The notes under the pieces are model-generated. The model was not told the DNA's origin. It saw nothing but the letters and a program-made list of their open reading frames with translations, and searched no databases. Shown here piece after piece: positions 45,972 to 53,831 of a stretch of 64,000 bases of DNA. The position numbers were made by a program, and so were the translations under genes. Origin of the DNA: Alphaproteobacteria bacterium (GTDB lineage Bacteria; Pseudomonadota; Alphaproteobacteria; Rhodobacterales; Rhodobacteraceae); contig JAUHWT010000015.1 of the NCBI GenBank assembly GCA_030427145.1, positions 1-64,000 on the forward strand, given 5' to 3'. Each line of letters begins with the position of its first letter. The first letter of the stretch is position 1.

Positions 45972-46724
45972 TCATGGAAGGTCTGAAAAGCGCTGGAACA
46001 CCGAGCCCCAACCGGTCACGCGCGCGGGGTTAAGGCCCATCTCACGCATGCAGTGCGCCGCCGTCACGGCAATGGAATCGAGCACCGCAACGCCCGTCGC
46101 CCGCTCGATCCGTTCCGCCACTGGCGCCCCGCGGAAATTGGTGCAGACAATTGCAATGGCATCCGGTTTCGCCTCCGCCACCTGCTCGATCATCCCGCCC
46201 ACCTGTTCGGGCGGATAGGTGGCGAACGAGTAGTTGCCCCTGTCCTCAAGTCGCGCCTCGGCAACAATCTCAATGCCCTGCGCGGCGTAGTTCCCGATGA
46301 TCCGCGACTGGATCTCGCCAAGATAGGGCGTCACCAGCCCAAGCCGCCTCACCCCCATCGCCCGCAAAATCCGGTCATAGGCCAGCATGGTCGAGGTCGC
46401 GGGAACACCCGTCACCCGCTCGATTTCCGCACAAAGCGCCCGGTCCTTGTCGAGCCCCAGCCACGCGGCCGAGGTGCCGTTCCACGCGATCAGTCGCGGC
46501 TTCGCTTCCGCCAGACGCTCGGCGGCCTCCAGGATCGGCGCGTTCTGAAACTGCGTTTGCGAGGCCGCCGACATGGAAATCTCAACCACCCGGAACCGCC
46601 CGAAATGCGCCGAGGCCTCCTCGCCAAAGGGCGCAAACATCGCCGCAGTATAGGGTTCCAGCGCCGTGTTCGAGGACGGGGTCAACATCCCCACCCGCGC
46701 CCCGTCGATCAGGTCCGCGCTCAC
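45972..46724 (-). CDS. Maleate isomerase/arylmalonate decarboxylase-superfamily enzyme with a single active-site cysteine
   Basis: 250 aa. Asp/Glu-racemase fold. The N-terminal PSSNTALEP supplies the conserved asparagine seen in maleate cis-trans isomerases. The first catalytic position, cysteine in racemases and isomerases, is glycine here (G83 in AWNGTSAAW), while the second is kept (C194 in AIVCTNFRG). That Gly/Cys arrangement resembles arylmalonate decarboxylase. It overlaps the hydantoinase gene by 4 bp, so its substrate is probably a pathway dicarboxylate or malonate-type compound. An isomerase role is the alternative. Confidence 0.78.
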   Translation of the reverse strand: MSADLIDGARVGMLTPSSNTALEPYTAAMFAPFGEEASAHFGRFRVVEISMSAASQTQFQNAPILEAAERLAEAKPRLIAWNGTSAAWLGLDKDRALCAEIERVTGVPATSTMLAYDRILRAMGVRRLGLVTPYLGEIQSRIIGNYAAQGIEIVAEARLEDRGNYSFATYPPEQVGGMIEQVAEAKPDAIAIVCTNFRGAPVAERIERATGVAVLDSIAVTAAHCMREMGLNPARVTGWGSVFQRFSDLP

Positions 46725-48118
46725 AGCAAAATCTCCGGCGCACCGCGCGCGATGTGACCACCCGCCGGCGCTCCGGTCAGCGTGCCATCCGCCATCACCG
46801 TCCGCCCGCGCAGGATCGTCCGCACCGGCCAGCCCGTCACCTCAAACCCCTCCCATGGCGTGTAGTCCGACCCGTGATGCAGATCCGCCTGCTGAATGGG
46901 CCGCGTCAACTCCGGGTCCCAGAGCACAATATCCGCATCCATCCCCACCATGATCGCGCCCTTGGATTTCAGCCCATAGAGCCGCGCATGATTGGTCGCC
47001 GTAATCGCCGCAAACCGCTCCAGCGAAATCCGCCCCTTCACCACCCCTTCGGAGAACAGGATCGGCAGACGCGTCTCAACACCGGGGATGCCATTGGGAA
47101 TATTGCGGAAACTCTTTCGCGCCCCGGGCACGTCCTTGCCCGCGCTGTCGTCAAACCGGAACGGGCAGTGATCGGAGGAGAACAGCTCAAAATCCCCGCC
47201 AACGATCCCCGACCAGATATTCTCCCAGTCATCGGTGGTGCGCGGCGGCGGCGAGCAGACATATTTCGCCCCGTCAAACCCCGCCCGGTCCAGATCATCC
47301 GCGGTCAGCGTGACATATTGCGGGCAGGTCTCGGCGAACACCTTCGCCCCCCGCGCGCGCCCCCGTCGGATTTCTTCCAGCGCCTCACCGTTCGAGACGT
47401 GCACAATCGTCAGCGGCACATCCGCAACCTCGGCCAGCGTAATCGCCCGGTGCGTCGCCTCGCGCTCCACCGGCACAGGCCGGGTGCGCGCATGATAGGC
47501 TGGATCCGTGTTGCCCTCGCGTTCCGCCTTGTCCCGCAGAAACTCGATGGCATCCTCGTTTTCCGCATGCACCATCACCAGCGCGTTCTGCTCCCGCGCG
47601 ACGGCCATCACCTCCAGGATCTCCCGATCGGACAGCGCCATGCCGCGATAGGTCATGAACACCTTGAAACTCGTATGCCCGGCATGAATAAGCGCGGGCA
47701 AATCCTGGCCCAATGTCACCGGATCGGTTTTGATGACGATCAGGTGGAAGGACACGTCGCAATGACATTTGCCCTCCGCCTTCGCGTGATACGCCGCCAC
47801 CGCCTCCCGCAGGGTCTGACCCTCCTCCGGCAGGCAAAACGGCAAAACCGTCGTATTCCCACCCGCAACCGCCGACCGGGTCGCCGAGGTAAAGTCATCC
47901 GCCATCTCAACCCCAGGCCCGGAGGGCTGGGCAATGTGAACATGACTGTCGATCCCGCCCGGCATGGCAATCAGACCATCCGCCTCAATCACCTCCGCCG
48001 CGCCGTCCAACGACGCACCAAGCGCGGTAATCACACCGTTCTCAATACCGATGTCACAGACCGAAACACCGCCCGGCGCCACAACCCGCGCCCCTCTGAT
48101 AACCGTGTCAAAACTCAT
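46721..48118 (-). CDS. Dihydropyrimidinase/D-hydantoinase-type cyclic amidohydrolase
   Basis: 465 aa. Metal and catalytic residues of the hydantoinase family are complete: H59 and H61 in GIDSHVHIAQP, carboxylated lysine K152 in TSFKVFMTYRG, histidine in VMVHAENEDAI, histidine in TIVHVSNGEAL, and the aspartate in FSSDHCPF. It opens cyclic imides or ureides such as dihydropyrimidines, hydantoins or allantoin. The ligand-specific loops cannot be read reliably. It overlaps both neighbouring genes by 4 bp, so the three are translated together. Confidence 0.9.
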   Translation of the reverse strand: MSFDTVIRGARVVAPGGVSVCDIGIENGVITALGASLDGAAEVIEADGLIAMPGGIDSHVHIAQPSGPGVEMADDFTSATRSAVAGGNTTVLPFCLPEEGQTLREAVAAYHAKAEGKCHCDVSFHLIVIKTDPVTLGQDLPALIHAGHTSFKVFMTYRGMALSDREILEVMAVAREQNALVMVHAENEDAIEFLRDKAEREGNTDPAYHARTRPVPVEREATHRAITLAEVADVPLTIVHVSNGEALEEIRRGRARGAKVFAETCPQYVTLTADDLDRAGFDGAKYVCSPPPRTTDDWENIWSGIVGGDFELFSSDHCPFRFDDSAGKDVPGARKSFRNIPNGIPGVETRLPILFSEGVVKGRISLERFAAITATNHARLYGLKSKGAIMVGMDADIVLWDPELTRPIQQADLHHGSDYTPWEGFEVTGWPVRTILRGRTVMADGTLTGAPAGGHIARGAPEILL

Positions 48119-48861
48119 TGCAGCGCCTCCATGGCAATCACGCGGGACAATGCCGGCGACAGACCGGCTGACGGTTTGGGAATGGGCCGGCTCGCGCGGC
48201 CGTCAAATCGGGCATTGAGCGAGGCCAGCATCATGGCCTGCGCAACCGCCGCCTCGATCGGATCAACCACAATTGCGGGAACCTCACCGGAAATCTCAGG
48301 AGCCAGCCCGGCCAGCGGCGCACCGCCCAGAATGACAACATCCGCGCCATCCTCCCTCACCGCCCGGTTCGCGAGCGCGATCAGATCGCCGCGCATGTCC
48401 TGCGCCACACTGTCGAGCCGCACGTCATGCTCCGCCGGTGCCCGCACGCCAGTAAACCGCGAGCCAAGCCCGGTATCCGCGACGCAATCCGCATACCACC
48501 GCGTCATCACGGGCGAGAACGTCACAACCGAATACCGCTCGCCCATCATCGCGGCCGTGACCACCGCGGCCTCTGCCATGCCCACCACCGGCAGGTCAAA
48601 CAGCTCCCGCGCCCCGGCAAGGCCCGGATCACCAAAGGCCGCAATCACCACCGCATCCACGCTGTCGACGTGATCCGCGATCATCTCAAGCGTGATGCCC
48701 CCGGCAATCTGGGCCTCCGCCCGCGACGCGATATAGGGAAACCCGCGCGTGGCTGTCAGCGGCACGATCTCCGCACGGCTGCCCGCAACACGGCGGGCAA
48801 TCGCCGCCATCGTGTCGGTCATGCCCTGGGTCATGTTCGGATTAACAAGCAGAATACGCAT
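48115..48861 (-). CDS. Hydantoin/allantoin-racemase-like protein lacking both catalytic cysteines
   Basis: 248 aa from the ATG at 48861, starting with the family's MRILLVNPNMTQGMTDTMA. In hydantoin racemases the two catalytic cysteines sit in ACFSDPGL-like and GCAGM-like motifs. Here they read IAAFGDPGLAGAREL (A75) and VILGGAPLAGL (G180), and the only cysteine is C126. Fold and active-site surroundings (EAAVVTAAMMG, VVDPIEAAV) are intact. Two-base racemisation by the usual mechanism is therefore unlikely. The gene lies directly upstream of the hydantoinase with a 4-bp overlap. Confidence 0.8.
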   Translation of the reverse strand: MRILLVNPNMTQGMTDTMAAIARRVAGSRAEIVPLTATRGFPYIASRAEAQIAGGITLEMIADHVDSVDAVVIAAFGDPGLAGARELFDLPVVGMAEAAVVTAAMMGERYSVVTFSPVMTRWYADCVADTGLGSRFTGVRAPAEHDVRLDSVAQDMRGDLIALANRAVREDGADVVILGGAPLAGLAPEISGEVPAIVVDPIEAAVAQAMMLASLNARFDGRASRPIPKPSAGLSPALSRVIAMEALQ

Positions 48862-48937
48862 CAAAAAACTCTTCCCGGTTTTTGTTGGGCCGGATCGGCC
48901 AAAAGCTGTGTGACTGTGTGGAACGGCTCCGGCGCGG

Positions 48938-49828
48938 TCATGCCCCGCCTCCATGCACCTGCGCCCAGCGGGCCGCGATCTCCCGGCGCGGCGCGACCCA
49001 GACCCCGGGGCGCAGCGAAATATAGGCCAGCACATCCTCCAGCGCCTTGATCCGCCCCGGCCGTCCAATCAGCCGCAAATGCAGCCCAACCGACAGCATC
49101 CTCGCCGCCGATGCGCCCTCACGGTAAAGCCGCTCAAAAGCACCGATCACGTAGTCGCTGAAATCCCGCGCCTGCACGAACCCACCGCCGGGCGAGAACC
49201 GCATGTCATTGGTATCAAAGGCGTAAGGCAGGATGACGTGACCGCCCTGCATCCTGGGAATGTCATCGTCGTAAACGTCGCTGTCATAGAGGAAATCGCC
49301 ACGCTCAATCAGCAGATCCCGCGTATTGACCGACGCGCTCGACCGCGTGTGCCAGCCCACCGGCGCCACACTCCCCGCCGCCGCAATCGCGGCATGGGTC
49401 CGCTCGATGACGGCCGCCTCCTCGTCCCGCGTCATGTTCGCGTGCCGCTGCCAGAGCCAGCCGTGACAGGAGACCTCATGCCCCCGCGCCACAATGTCAC
49501 GCATCAGCCAGGGGCTGCGCTCCGCAACCCGGCCACAGGTCGAAAACGTGGCCCTGACCCCATGCACGTCAAACGCATCCGCAATCCGCTGGTAACCCCG
49601 CCGCGTGCCATAGGCAAAATGCGTCTCCATGCAGAGATCCGGCACGCCCGTCACCTCCTCACGGATCTCGTAAACGCTCTCGTTGCGCGCATCCCCGTCT
49701 CCGATCGACAGCTCCGCGCCCTCCTCGACATTGACCACAAACGACACCGCCAACTGCGCATCGTCAGGCCAGCAGGGTTCAGGCTCCGCCCCGAAATACC
49801 CCTTAAAATCACGCCGGTCGCTCATCAC
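48938..49828 (-). CDS. Polysaccharide-deacetylase-family protein resembling allantoinase PuuE
   Basis: 296 aa; ATG 49825 is an alternative start. It follows the PuuE pattern: LAVSFVVNVEEGAELSIGDG, ARNE, then METHFAYGTRRGYQRIADAF, FSTCGRVAERSP, EVSCHGWLWQRHANM and VGWHTRSSASVNTRDLL. PuuE enzymes are metal-light or metal-free members that hydrolyse allantoin, and the family also includes chitooligosaccharide deacetylases. Its place beside a hydantoinase and a racemase-like protein makes a cyclic ureide substrate plausible. Confidence 0.82.
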   Translation of the reverse strand: MMSDRRDFKGYFGAEPEPCWPDDAQLAVSFVVNVEEGAELSIGDGDARNESVYEIREEVTGVPDLCMETHFAYGTRRGYQRIADAFDVHGVRATFSTCGRVAERSPWLMRDIVARGHEVSCHGWLWQRHANMTRDEEAAVIERTHAAIAAAGSVAPVGWHTRSSASVNTRDLLIERGDFLYDSDVYDDDIPRMQGGHVILPYAFDTNDMRFSPGGGFVQARDFSDYVIGAFERLYREGASAARMLSVGLHLRLIGRPGRIKALEDVLAYISLRPGVWVAPRREIAARWAQVHGGGA

Positions 49829-49829
49829 C

Positions 49830-50630
49830 TCACCCCTGGATCATGCGGTTGAGGCCAACGGTCCGGGCCCCAAAGACCAGAACGACAATCGCCAGCAGAA
49901 TGAGCCCCGACGACATCGCCGCCAGCGACGGGTCCGGCTGTTCCTCCAGATACTGAAGCATCTTGATCGGCAGCGTCTTGTTGCGCGCATCCGTCAGGAA
50001 AATCGAAATCGGGTAGTTGTCCATCGACGCGAGAAACGCGAACAGCCCCGAGGTCAAATAGGCCGGCGCCAGGTTCGGCACGAGCACCTTCAAAATCGCC
50101 TTTGGGTAACTCAGCCCCAGCGTCCGCGCCGCATCAATCATCGAGAAATCAAACGCGCTCATTGAGGCCAGCAGCGTGCGCATCACAAAGGGCAGCGTGA
50201 TGACAATATGCCCCAGCAGCAGCGAGAAATACGCGTCCCTCAGCCCAATCTCACGAAAGAACTGCAACAGCGCCACGCCCACAACCAGCCCCGGCATCAT
50301 CAGCGGCGACACGGCAAAGGTCGCAACCGCCTCCCGCCCCCGGAAATTCCCCCGCGTCACCGCGATGGAGGCAAGCGTGCCAAGCACAAGCGAGATCAGC
50401 GTCGAGATAAAGGCGAGGTTCAGCGACAGAACCACCGCATCCCAAAGCCCCGACCGCCGCTCAAGCGAGGCATACCAGCGCAGCGACCATTCCGGCGGCG
50501 GCAGCGTATAGACCGGCGAGGAGGTAAAGGACGCCGCCACCGTAATCACAATCGGCAGCATCAGAAAAACCACGCAGATCAGGCCGACAATCCAGCTCAG
50601 CGCGCGGAAAATGCGATCGGTTTGGGTCAT
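49830..50630 (-). CDS. Polyamine/opine-type ABC transporter permease (PotC type)
   Basis: 266 aa with six membrane segments. YTLPPPEWSLRWYASLERRS at the first loop and the coupling helix 'MIDAARTLGLSYPKAILKVL', then VPNLAPAY are typical of PotC. 4-bp overlap with the PotB-type gene and one base between its stop and the deacetylase start. Confidence 0.9.
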   Translation of the reverse strand: MTQTDRIFRALSWIVGLICVVFLMLPIVITVAASFTSSPVYTLPPPEWSLRWYASLERRSGLWDAVVLSLNLAFISTLISLVLGTLASIAVTRGNFRGREAVATFAVSPLMMPGLVVGVALLQFFREIGLRDAYFSLLLGHIVITLPFVMRTLLASMSAFDFSMIDAARTLGLSYPKAILKVLVPNLAPAYLTSGLFAFLASMDNYPISIFLTDARNKTLPIKMLQYLEEQPDPSLAAMSSGLILLAIVVLVFGARTVGLNRMIQG

Positions 50631-51457
50631 TGACGCGCTCCCAGACGACGGGCCAGCCAGCTTGAGAACACGACCACGAAGATCGCGATGGCCAGCAGAA
50701 CGGCGGAAATGGTCGACCCCAGCGGCTCATTGCGCAGATACAGGAAACTGCGCGCGATCAGCATCGACATCGTCTGCTGACGCTCCCCCACAATCAGCGA
50801 CGGGATCACGTACATCGAAATCGCCATGGAGAAGGTGAACGCCGACCCCGCCACCACACCGGGCAGGGTCAGGGGCAGCGTCACGTTGAAAAACCTGAAC
50901 ATTGGCGACGCCCCCAGCGAGGCCGCGGCCTCCGGCAACCGGCTGTCCAGCTGGCGCACCACCGCATAAATCGGCAGCACCATAAACGGCAGGAACACGT
51001 TCGCCGCACCCACCACCAGGGCCGTCTCGGTAAACAGCATCCGCACCGGCCCATCGGTCAGCCCAATCCACTGCAACGTGCTGTTCAGAAACCCGTTCGC
51101 CCGGAACAGGATCGACCACGCGAACGCCTTGACCACCACGCCCAGCGACATGGGCAACACCATCGCCACCAGAAAAACCGTCAGCCATGGCCCCTTCGCC
51201 CGGCTCATCGCAAACGCGGTCGGATAGGCTATCACCAGCGCCAGAACGGTCGTCAGCGCCGCCACCCGCAGCGTCCGCCACAGCACCCGCATGTTGTACT
51301 CATCCGAGAAAAACGCGGCATATTCACCAAAGGAAACCCCATCCGCCGTGCGGATCGACTTCGCCAGAAGCATCAGGAGCGGCAGCGCATAAATCACCGC
51401 CAGATACGCCAGCCCCGGCACCGCCAGCAGCGCAACCCGGTCCACCCGCGCGGTCAT
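50627..51457 (-). CDS. Polyamine/opine-type ABC transporter permease (PotB type)
   Basis: 276 aa with six membrane segments: LALVIAYPTAFAMSRAKGPW, MVLPMSLGVVVKAFAWSILF and the coupling helix 'LPEAAASLGASPMFRFFNVT', then LPLTLPGVVAG. It overlaps the ATPase gene upstream and the PotC-type gene downstream by 4 bp each. It forms the channel together with the PotC-type subunit. Confidence 0.9.
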   Translation of the reverse strand: MTARVDRVALLAVPGLAYLAVIYALPLLMLLAKSIRTADGVSFGEYAAFFSDEYNMRVLWRTLRVAALTTVLALVIAYPTAFAMSRAKGPWLTVFLVAMVLPMSLGVVVKAFAWSILFRANGFLNSTLQWIGLTDGPVRMLFTETALVVGAANVFLPFMVLPIYAVVRQLDSRLPEAAASLGASPMFRFFNVTLPLTLPGVVAGSAFTFSMAISMYVIPSLIVGERQQTMSMLIARSFLYLRNEPLGSTISAVLLAIAIFVVVFSSWLARRLGARQ

Positions 51458-52542
51458 GGCGCAACCTCATAGGCCAGTGTGTCATCCACCGCCCAGCCAA
51501 GTGTCACCGCATCACCGCGTTTTAGCCCGCCACGAATACCCGGCAGTTCACACAGGATGCGGTCCCCGCCCCGCGCGGTCCCGTGCAGCACGGTCTTCGA
51601 CCCCAGAACCATCACATCGGTCAGCGGCACACCGATCGTGTTCTCGCCCGCCTCCACCGCAATGAGTTCCGGCCGCACACCCAGCAGCACATCCTTACCC
51701 ACAGTCACATCACTGCGCGCCGACAACCGCCCATAGGCCGTATCGACCGCAATCGTTCCGGCATCAGAGCTGACCACCCGACCCGAAATGCGCGTCGACA
51801 GCCCAACGAAATCCATGACGAACGGCGAGGCCGGACGGGCATAGAGCGTCGAGGGATCGGCAAACTGCTCAATCCGGCCCGCATTCATCACCGCGATCCG
51901 GTCCGAGACACCCATCGCTTCTTCCTGGTCGTGGGTCACGAACACCGCCGTAATCCCCCGGTCGAGCAGAAGCGATTTCAGCTCCACCTGCATCGTCTCG
52001 CGCAGCTTGCGGTCCAGCGCCGAAAACGGCTCATCAAGCAGCAGAAGATCCGGGCCCACCACCAGCGCCCGCGCCACCGCCACGCGCTGCTGCTGTCCAC
52101 CGGACAGGGCCGAAATCGGCCGGTCCGCAAACTCCGTCATCCGCACCAGCGACAGGGCCTCACTGACCGGCGCACCCGTGGCCGACTTCGCCATCCCCCG
52201 CGCCCGCAGCCCAAAAGCCACGTTCTCGGCCACGGTCAGATGCGGAAACAGCGCGTAGTTCTGGAACACAACCGACACGTTGCGCTTGTGCGCCGGAAAG
52301 CGGGTGATCTCCCGCCCGCCCAGCACCACAGCCCCCTCATCGGCCTCCAGAAGGCCCGCGATAATCCGCAACAGCGTCGATTTGCCACATCCGGACGGAC
52401 CGAGGAGAGACACAAGCTCCCCCCGCTCCACCCGAAAGTTCATGTCGGACATGACCCGGGTGCCCTTGAAGGATTTCGCAATGCCCCAGGCCTCAAGATA
52501 GTGACGCGGGAATTTGCCCTGTTCCAAAGTCATGTCCTTCAC
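51454..52542 (-). CDS. Polyamine/opine-type ABC transporter ATP-binding protein (PotA type)
   Basis: 362 aa. Walker A GPSGCGKST at about 48-56, VVFQNYALFPHLTVAENVAF, signature LSGGQQQRVAVARALV, Walker B LLLLDEPFSALDRKLRETM, and a TOBE-type C-terminal domain. It powers the transporter whose permease genes follow with 4-bp overlaps and whose binding-protein gene precedes it by 7 bp. Confidence 0.93.
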   Translation of the reverse strand: MKDMTLEQGKFPRHYLEAWGIAKSFKGTRVMSDMNFRVERGELVSLLGPSGCGKSTLLRIIAGLLEADEGAVVLGGREITRFPAHKRNVSVVFQNYALFPHLTVAENVAFGLRARGMAKSATGAPVSEALSLVRMTEFADRPISALSGGQQQRVAVARALVVGPDLLLLDEPFSALDRKLRETMQVELKSLLLDRGITAVFVTHDQEEAMGVSDRIAVMNAGRIEQFADPSTLYARPASPFVMDFVGLSTRISGRVVSSDAGTIAVDTAYGRLSARSDVTVGKDVLLGVRPELIAVEAGENTIGVPLTDVMVLGSKTVLHGTARGGDRILCELPGIRGGLKRGDAVTLGWAVDDTLAYEVAP

Positions 52543-52549
52543 CCGGCCC

Positions 52550-53602
52550 TTAGAGCGCCATCAGCTTGTCGAAACGCTCAATCCACGAGCGGCGGTTTTC
52601 GGCAACAAACGCCCAGTCCGGGCTGAAGATCGGCACGCCCTCAGGGATCTCGGCGCCCGCGTTAACGGTGGTGTTCGCCGGGACGGACGAGGCAAAATCC
52701 GCAATCTCCGCCTGCATCTTCGGCCCGAGCATCTCGTTGACGTAAGCCTGCGCCAGTTCCGGGTTCGGTCCGCCCTTCACGAGACAGATACCCGAGGGCA
52801 TCGCGAAAATGCCTTCCGACGGCGCGGCCAGATCAACCGGCACACCCTCGGCCTTGCGCGGAAGCGTGTAGGACGAGAAGTTGCCCGACAGCATCGAAAT
52901 CTCGCCCTGCTCCAGCAGGTTAAACGCCTGGCTCATGGTCGTATAAACCGACAGCAGGTTGGGTTTCAGTTCCTCAAGCTTCGCGAAGGCCGCCTCAATC
53001 TCGTACTGCGCTTCGGAGAACGGCTTGCCCGAGCCCAGCATCGCCGCGACGAACAATGTCCACATGCCTTCGGTGTTTTGCAGCGACGGGATGATCACCT
53101 GCCCTGCATTCGCCGGATCCCACAGCGCCTCCCAGGACGGCACGCCCTCGGAGAAATCGGTGTTGTAGGCCACGCCCGCCCAGGGCTGCACGTAGTTGCA
53201 CCACATGCCCTCCATGTGAACCGCATCGGGCCGCAGGTCGGTCATGTTGCCCACCGCATCCGGCGTGATCGGCGTCAGAAGATCCGCCTCAACCGACTGG
53301 ATCATGACCGGATCATCCATCTGCACCACGGACAGGTACGGCGCGTCGGCATTCGACGCCATTTTCTCCAGGTTCACCGAAGACTTGGTGCCCTCAAACA
53401 GAATGTCGGCCCCAATCGCCTCCTTCATGTGCGGGGTCACGATCTGCTCCATCCAGGCCGTGTGGGACCCGGCGCAGCCGATCACGATCTCGCTGGACTG
53501 GGCGCGCAAAATCGACGGGGCGGCGAGCGTTCCCGCCGCGGCAATGGTTGAGGTCTTGAGAAAATTTCGGCGGGAGGTGCCGTTGGAAAGCAAGCGTGTC
53601 AT
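52550..53602 (-). CDS. Polyamine/opine-type periplasmic binding protein, Tat-exported (PotD type)
   Basis: 350 aa. A twin-arginine signal SRRNFLKTSTIAAAGTLAAP leads to export as a folded protein. Mature landmarks are SEIVIGCAGSHTAWMEQIVT, LFEGTKSSVNLEKMAS, WAGVAYNTDFSEGVPSWEAL, QGEISMLSGNFSSYTLPRKA and CLVKGGPNPELAQAYVNEML of family-1/PotD binding proteins. First gene of the 12-gene operon; the GntR-type operator at 53672 lies 70 bp upstream. Ligand unknown. Confidence 0.9.
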   Translation of the reverse strand: MTRLLSNGTSRRNFLKTSTIAAAGTLAAPSILRAQSSEIVIGCAGSHTAWMEQIVTPHMKEAIGADILFEGTKSSVNLEKMASNADAPYLSVVQMDDPVMIQSVEADLLTPITPDAVGNMTDLRPDAVHMEGMWCNYVQPWAGVAYNTDFSEGVPSWEALWDPANAGQVIIPSLQNTEGMWTLFVAAMLGSGKPFSEAQYEIEAAFAKLEELKPNLLSVYTTMSQAFNLLEQGEISMLSGNFSSYTLPRKAEGVPVDLAAPSEGIFAMPSGICLVKGGPNPELAQAYVNEMLGPKMQAEIADFASSVPANTTVNAGAEIPEGVPIFSPDWAFVAENRRSWIERFDKLMAL

Positions 53603-53671
53603 GACGTTCCTCTTGGTCCTGTCAGGGAGTGGTTAGCGGTTGGTCCTTGGCCGATTCTAATGCCGACTTGA

Positions 53672-53687
53672 AAATGGAATGCCATTT
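53672..53687. promoter_or_regulatory. GntR operator site 1, AAATGG-AATG-CCATTT dyad
   Basis: A 16-bp dyad 70 bp upstream of the binding-protein start. It is the exact reverse complement of site 2 at 53816-53831 and matches site 3 at 55844-55859 in 15 of 16 positions. Arms AAATGG/CCATTT fit a dimeric GntR/FCD repressor, and a GntR gene of that type is present at the locus. Confidence 0.75.
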
Positions 53688-53761
53688 GAGTTAGCTCATT
53701 TTGAGCCCCGATATGCGACCCCGGACGGGCAGAATCGTCAACAAAACCGGGATAATTTTAA

Positions 53762-53796
53762 AAATGAGGCAACTGCCCAGGCCGGTTGCCTCATTT
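53762..53796 (+). promoter_or_regulatory. 12-bp perfect inverted repeat in the leader of the amidohydrolase gene
   Basis: AAATGAGGCAAC (53762-53773) and GTTGCCTCATTT (53785-53796) pair perfectly; in RNA the stem extends by U-G and G-C pairs to a 7-nt loop. It ends 21 bp before the start codon, upstream of the ribosome binding site, without a T tract. It may be an RNA control hairpin or a second operator. Confidence 0.5.
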
Positions 53797-53815
53797 CAAA
53801 GCAAAAGGAAAAACC

Positions 53816-53831
53816 AAATGGCATTCCATTT
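53816..53831. promoter_or_regulatory. GntR operator site 2 overlapping the amidohydrolase start codon
   Basis: AAATGGCATTCCATTT covers the ATG at 53818 and codes for the first five residues MAFHL. It repeats site 1 in inverse orientation 144 bp away. A repressor here would block initiation or early elongation. Confidence 0.7.

Noticed and set aside
46754-48673. A 639-codon plus-strand frame opposite the hydantoinase and racemase-like genes
   Set aside because: Same artefact: Arg/His/Pro-rich, no motif, fully antisense to two genes with complete catalytic signatures or family pattern.
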